From NCBI GenBank assembly GCA_006515795.1, contig VFMC01000171.1, positions 1 to 8,624 on the forward strand: a DNA stretch of 8,624 nucleotides, written 5' to 3'. The DNA comes from Acidimicrobiaceae bacterium. Lineage in GTDB: Bacteria > Actinomycetota > Acidimicrobiia > Acidimicrobiales > Ilumatobacteraceae. Under the pieces are notes generated by a model. That model was not told where the DNA came from. It saw nothing but the letters and a program-made list of their open reading frames with translations, and made no database searches. Positions 6,460 to 8,624 of this stretch are shown piece after piece; the stretch's first letter is position 1, and each line of letters begins with the position of its first letter. The position numbers and the translations under genes are program-made.

Positions 6460-8583
6460 AAGTCGCCCAGCGCTGCCGCATCGATCACCATCGCCCTGCT
6501 CCTCGCGGCCTGCACGAACAGCGACTCGAACCGCGAATCGACCCTGGCCTCGAGCGTCGCGACCACCGCGGCCACCTCCGTCGATGCCACGATCACATCG
6601 ATCGACGACGAGGACCTGGGCTTGGCCCTCGCCACGTTCGTCGTGCAACCAGGGACCGAGCAGATCGCCGTCCTCGGCGCCGAGCCGGGTGCGATGCTCA
6701 GCGTCGTCGACCCCGACGGTGCCGCTATCGACACCCGCGCCGTCGACGAGCAGGGTTCGCTGCTGTTCCGCAACCTCGCCCCCGGAGAGGGCTACCGGAT
6801 CGTCGGCGACACGGAGGCCTCGCCGACCGTCGCCGTGGCGAGCCCCAGCGACGTTCCGCCCGCCGACCTCTACGCCGACCAACCGGAACTGCCGGCAGGC
6901 GGCTTCGGTTACATCGTCACCCGCGACGGCACCACGCTGAGCGCCAACGTGGTGCTTCCGGGTGCAGCCGACGATGGCCCGTACCCCACCGTGGTGGAGT
7001 ACAGCGGCTATCAGCCCAGCGACCCGGACAGCGCGGACATCGCCGGGTTGTACACGGCGCAGGGCTTCGCCTACGTCGGCGTCAACATGCGCGGCACCGG
7101 TTGCAGCGGCGGCTCGTTCCGCTTCTTCGAGACCGTTCAATCACTCGACGGCTACGACGTGGTCGAGGCCGTCGCCGCCCAGCCGTGGGTGATGGACCAC
7201 GAGGTGGGCATGGTGGGCATCAGCTACCCGGGCATCAGCCAGCTGTTCGTGGCGGCCACACAGCCACCGAGCCTGAACAGCATCACCCCACTGTCCGTGC
7301 TCGACGACAGCTACCGCAGCACGCTCTACCCGGGCGGCCTCCTCAACACCGGTTTCGCCGTGTCGTGGACGCAGGCACGCGCCGATCAGGCGCAACCGTT
7401 CGGCCAGGGCTGGACGCAGGAACGTGCCGACGCCGGCGACCGGGTGTGCGCCGACAACCAGCTGCTGCGGCTGCAGAACCCCGACCTGGTCCAAGAGATC
7501 GGCGACAACCCGTACTACTCCAACTCGTTGGGCGACTCGCTGGCGCCGATCACTTTCGTCGACCGGATCGAGGTGCCGGTGTTCCTGGCCGGCGCCTGGC
7601 AGGACGAGCAGACCGGCGGCCACTTCCCGCACATGCTGGCGGCGTTCACCGGTTCGCCGCACCTGTACGTCACGCTCACCAACGGCGTGCACACCGAGTC
7701 GTTGACCCCGCCGGTCGCCCGCCGCTACATGGAGTTCCTGCAGCTGTACGTAGGCAAGAAGGTGCCCGATCTGTCGGCCGGGGCCACCATCGCCGCGGTC
7801 CTCGGTGAGGCGATCTGGGGCGTGAGCACGTTCGGCCCGTTCGAGAACCGCTTCGAAGGCGACACATACGGCCAGGCCCTGGCAGCATTCGAGGCGGAGA
7901 AGCCGGTGCGCGTGCTGTTCGAACAGGGCGGCAACGCCGCCTACAGCCCGGGCACACCCGAGCCGAACTTCGTCGTCGAGTTCGACGCCTGGCCGGTTCC
8001 CGAGGCGCAGGCCTCCACGTGGCGGCTCGGCGACGATGGCCGGCTGCTGTCGTCGGGCGCGGCGGCGACCGCCGGCGCCGACAGCTACGCCGCGGTGCCA
8101 GGGGCGCTGCCCGCAACGTTCTACGAAGGCGACGGTGATGGGGTGTGGCAAGCCGAGGTCACCTACGACTGGCAGCCGATCCCACCTGGCGATGGCCTCG
8201 GCTACGCGACGGCACCACTGGCGGCCGACACCGTGGTGGTCGGCTCCGGCTCGGTCGACCTGTGGATGATGGCCGACGCGACCGACACCGATCTGGAGGT
8301 GACCATCAGCGAAGTGCGGCCCGACGGCACCGAGATCTACGTTCAGAGCGGCTGGCTGCGGGCCAGCCAACGAGCGCTCGACGAGGGTGCCAGCACCGAG
8401 CTCCACCCGGTGCACACGCATGCCAAGGACGATGCCGCCGACCTGCCCGCCGACGAGCTGGTGCCGGTGCGGGTCGACCTGTACCCCTTCGCCCATCCGT
8501 TTCGCGCCGGCAGCCGGATCCGGCTGACCGTCGACGCACCGGGCAACAGCCGCGCCGTGTGGGTGGGCAGCCTCAATCGGTGA
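6457..8583 (+). CDS. Secreted CocE/NonD-family (peptidase S15-like) hydrolase lipoprotein
   Basis: This is a 708-residue precursor. Residues 1-18 form a lipoprotein signal peptide: Lys2, a hydrophobic core, and a lipobox Leu16-Ala-Ala-Cys19. A low-complexity Ser/Thr/Ala linker follows to about 48, then a small beta-rich domain (about 55-130). The alpha/beta-hydrolase core (about 145-430) carries GYIVTRDGTTLSANV, NMRGTGCSGGSF, nucleophile Ser256 in GISYPG, Asp383 in AGAWQDEQTGG and His412 in TNGVHTES, a complete triad. The C-terminal jelly-roll (about 440-708) is the X-Pro dipeptidyl-peptidase C-terminal type and ends LYPFAHPFRAGSRIRLTVDAP. The family splits esters or N-terminal dipeptides; the substrate cannot be read from sequence. 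The protein would be anchored outside the membrane. I count only three cysteines: Cys19, for lipid, plus Cys216 and Cys331, which may form a disulfide. The C-terminus stops soon after the last conserved motif and may be shorter than in relatives. Confidence 0.92.
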   Translation: MKSPSAAASITIALLLAACTNSDSNRESTLASSVATTAATSVDATITSIDDEDLGLALATFVVQPGTEQIAVLGAEPGAMLSVVDPDGAAIDTRAVDEQGSLLFRNLAPGEGYRIVGDTEASPTVAVASPSDVPPADLYADQPELPAGGFGYIVTRDGTTLSANVVLPGAADDGPYPTVVEYSGYQPSDPDSADIAGLYTAQGFAYVGVNMRGTGCSGGSFRFFETVQSLDGYDVVEAVAAQPWVMDHEVGMVGISYPGISQLFVAATQPPSLNSITPLSVLDDSYRSTLYPGGLLNTGFAVSWTQARADQAQPFGQGWTQERADAGDRVCADNQLLRLQNPDLVQEIGDNPYYSNSLGDSLAPITFVDRIEVPVFLAGAWQDEQTGGHFPHMLAAFTGSPHLYVTLTNGVHTESLTPPVARRYMEFLQLYVGKKVPDLSAGATIAAVLGEAIWGVSTFGPFENRFEGDTYGQALAAFEAEKPVRVLFEQGGNAAYSPGTPEPNFVVEFDAWPVPEAQASTWRLGDDGRLLSSGAAATAGADSYAAVPGALPATFYEGDGDGVWQAEVTYDWQPIPPGDGLGYATAPLAADTVVVGSGSVDLWMMADATDTDLEVTISEVRPDGTEIYVQSGWLRASQRALDEGASTELHPVHTHAKDDAADLPADELVPVRVDLYPFAHPFRAGSRIRLTVDAPGNSRAVWVGSLNR

Positions 8584-8616
8584 GCGCGACAGTCCCTGAG
8601 AGCTTGGGGGTTTGCG

Positions 8617-8624
8617 ATGGGTGC
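8617..8624 (+). CDS. Possible start of a next gene, cut by the window edge
   Basis: ATG at 8617-8619 is preceded by GGGGG at 8606-8610 with a six-base gap, a plausible ribosome-binding site. It is 33 bases after the lipoprotein stop. Only two codons and two bases are visible, so nothing can be said of the product, and the call could be chance. The short interval before it holds no clear terminator. Confidence 0.25.

Noticed and set aside
4390..7140. A single 916-codon open frame on the minus strand
   Set aside because: Only its last roughly 291 codons look like protein (the membrane protein). The rest is antisense to the MetE-like and CocE genes, is rich in Arg/Gly/His and has no domain pattern. 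It is a GC-rich shadow frame.
5694..7808. A 704-codon open frame on the plus strand
   Set aside because: It crosses the end of the MetE-like gene, the hairpin and the signal peptide of the lipoprotein in another frame, and it is Arg/Pro-rich with no recognisable fold.
7141..8496. A 451-codon open frame on the minus strand inside the CocE-type gene
   Set aside because: It is antisense to clear motifs of the hydrolase and its composition (Arg, Gly, His, Val runs) is that of a shadow frame.
1..8624. tRNA, rRNA, CRISPR, insertion sequence or phage genes
   Set aside because: No cloverleaf, no regularly spaced repeats beyond the 14-bp array, no transposase or integrase motifs and no terminal inverted repeats were seen on either strand by eye.

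Overview
This is a GC-rich stretch with the coding style of a high-GC actinobacterium. Stop-to-start gaps are short, GTG starts are used, and long non-coding open frames appear on the opposite strand. Gene order and protein style suggest a lineage outside the mycobacteria, possibly Acidimicrobiia; that placement is inference. I see seven genes, one of them cut by the left edge, plus a possible start of an eighth at the right edge. No RNA gene, CRISPR array, transposon or prophage gene is visible.

Left block (1-2139): the C-terminal end of a DUF58 protein (+), a SpoIIM/DUF95-type membrane protein (-) and an RDD membrane protein (+). From memory this matches the actinobacterial neighbourhood of Rv3693, Rv3694c and Rv3695 in M. 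tuberculosis, which follows a MoxR ATPase. A MoxR-type ATPase is therefore expected just left of the window. The three genes are tightly interlocked: the first two overlap tail to tail, and the last two diverge from starts about 21 bp apart.

Sulfur block (2150-4362): a PLP-dependent cysteine desulfurase followed by the tRNA 2-thiouridylase MnmA, probably in one transcript with the RDD gene. The desulfurase would supply persulfide sulfur that MnmA puts on U34 of tRNA-Glu, -Gln and -Lys. The junction is the most unusual part of the window. A 14-bp unit containing ATGA is repeated in tandem, so the desulfurase stop and the mnmA start are linked by three back-to-back five-codon mini-ORFs. Each stop overlaps the next start in ATGA.

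Middle block (4390-6369): a convergent multi-pass membrane protein of unknown function (-) and, divergent from it, a MetE-C/UROD-like 'methionine synthase family' protein (+). The roughly 120-bp divergent region carries a perfect 7-1-7 palindrome. Cysteine desulfurase, mnmA and the MetE-like gene recall the Rv3025c-Rv3024c-Rv3015c order of mycobacteria, where ligA follows; here ligA does not follow.

Right block (6457-8583): a secreted lipoprotein of the CocE/NonD (peptidase S15-like) alpha/beta-hydrolase family, preceded by a strong hairpin. The last 41 bases hold no complete gene, only a possible ribosome-binding site and ATG for the next one.
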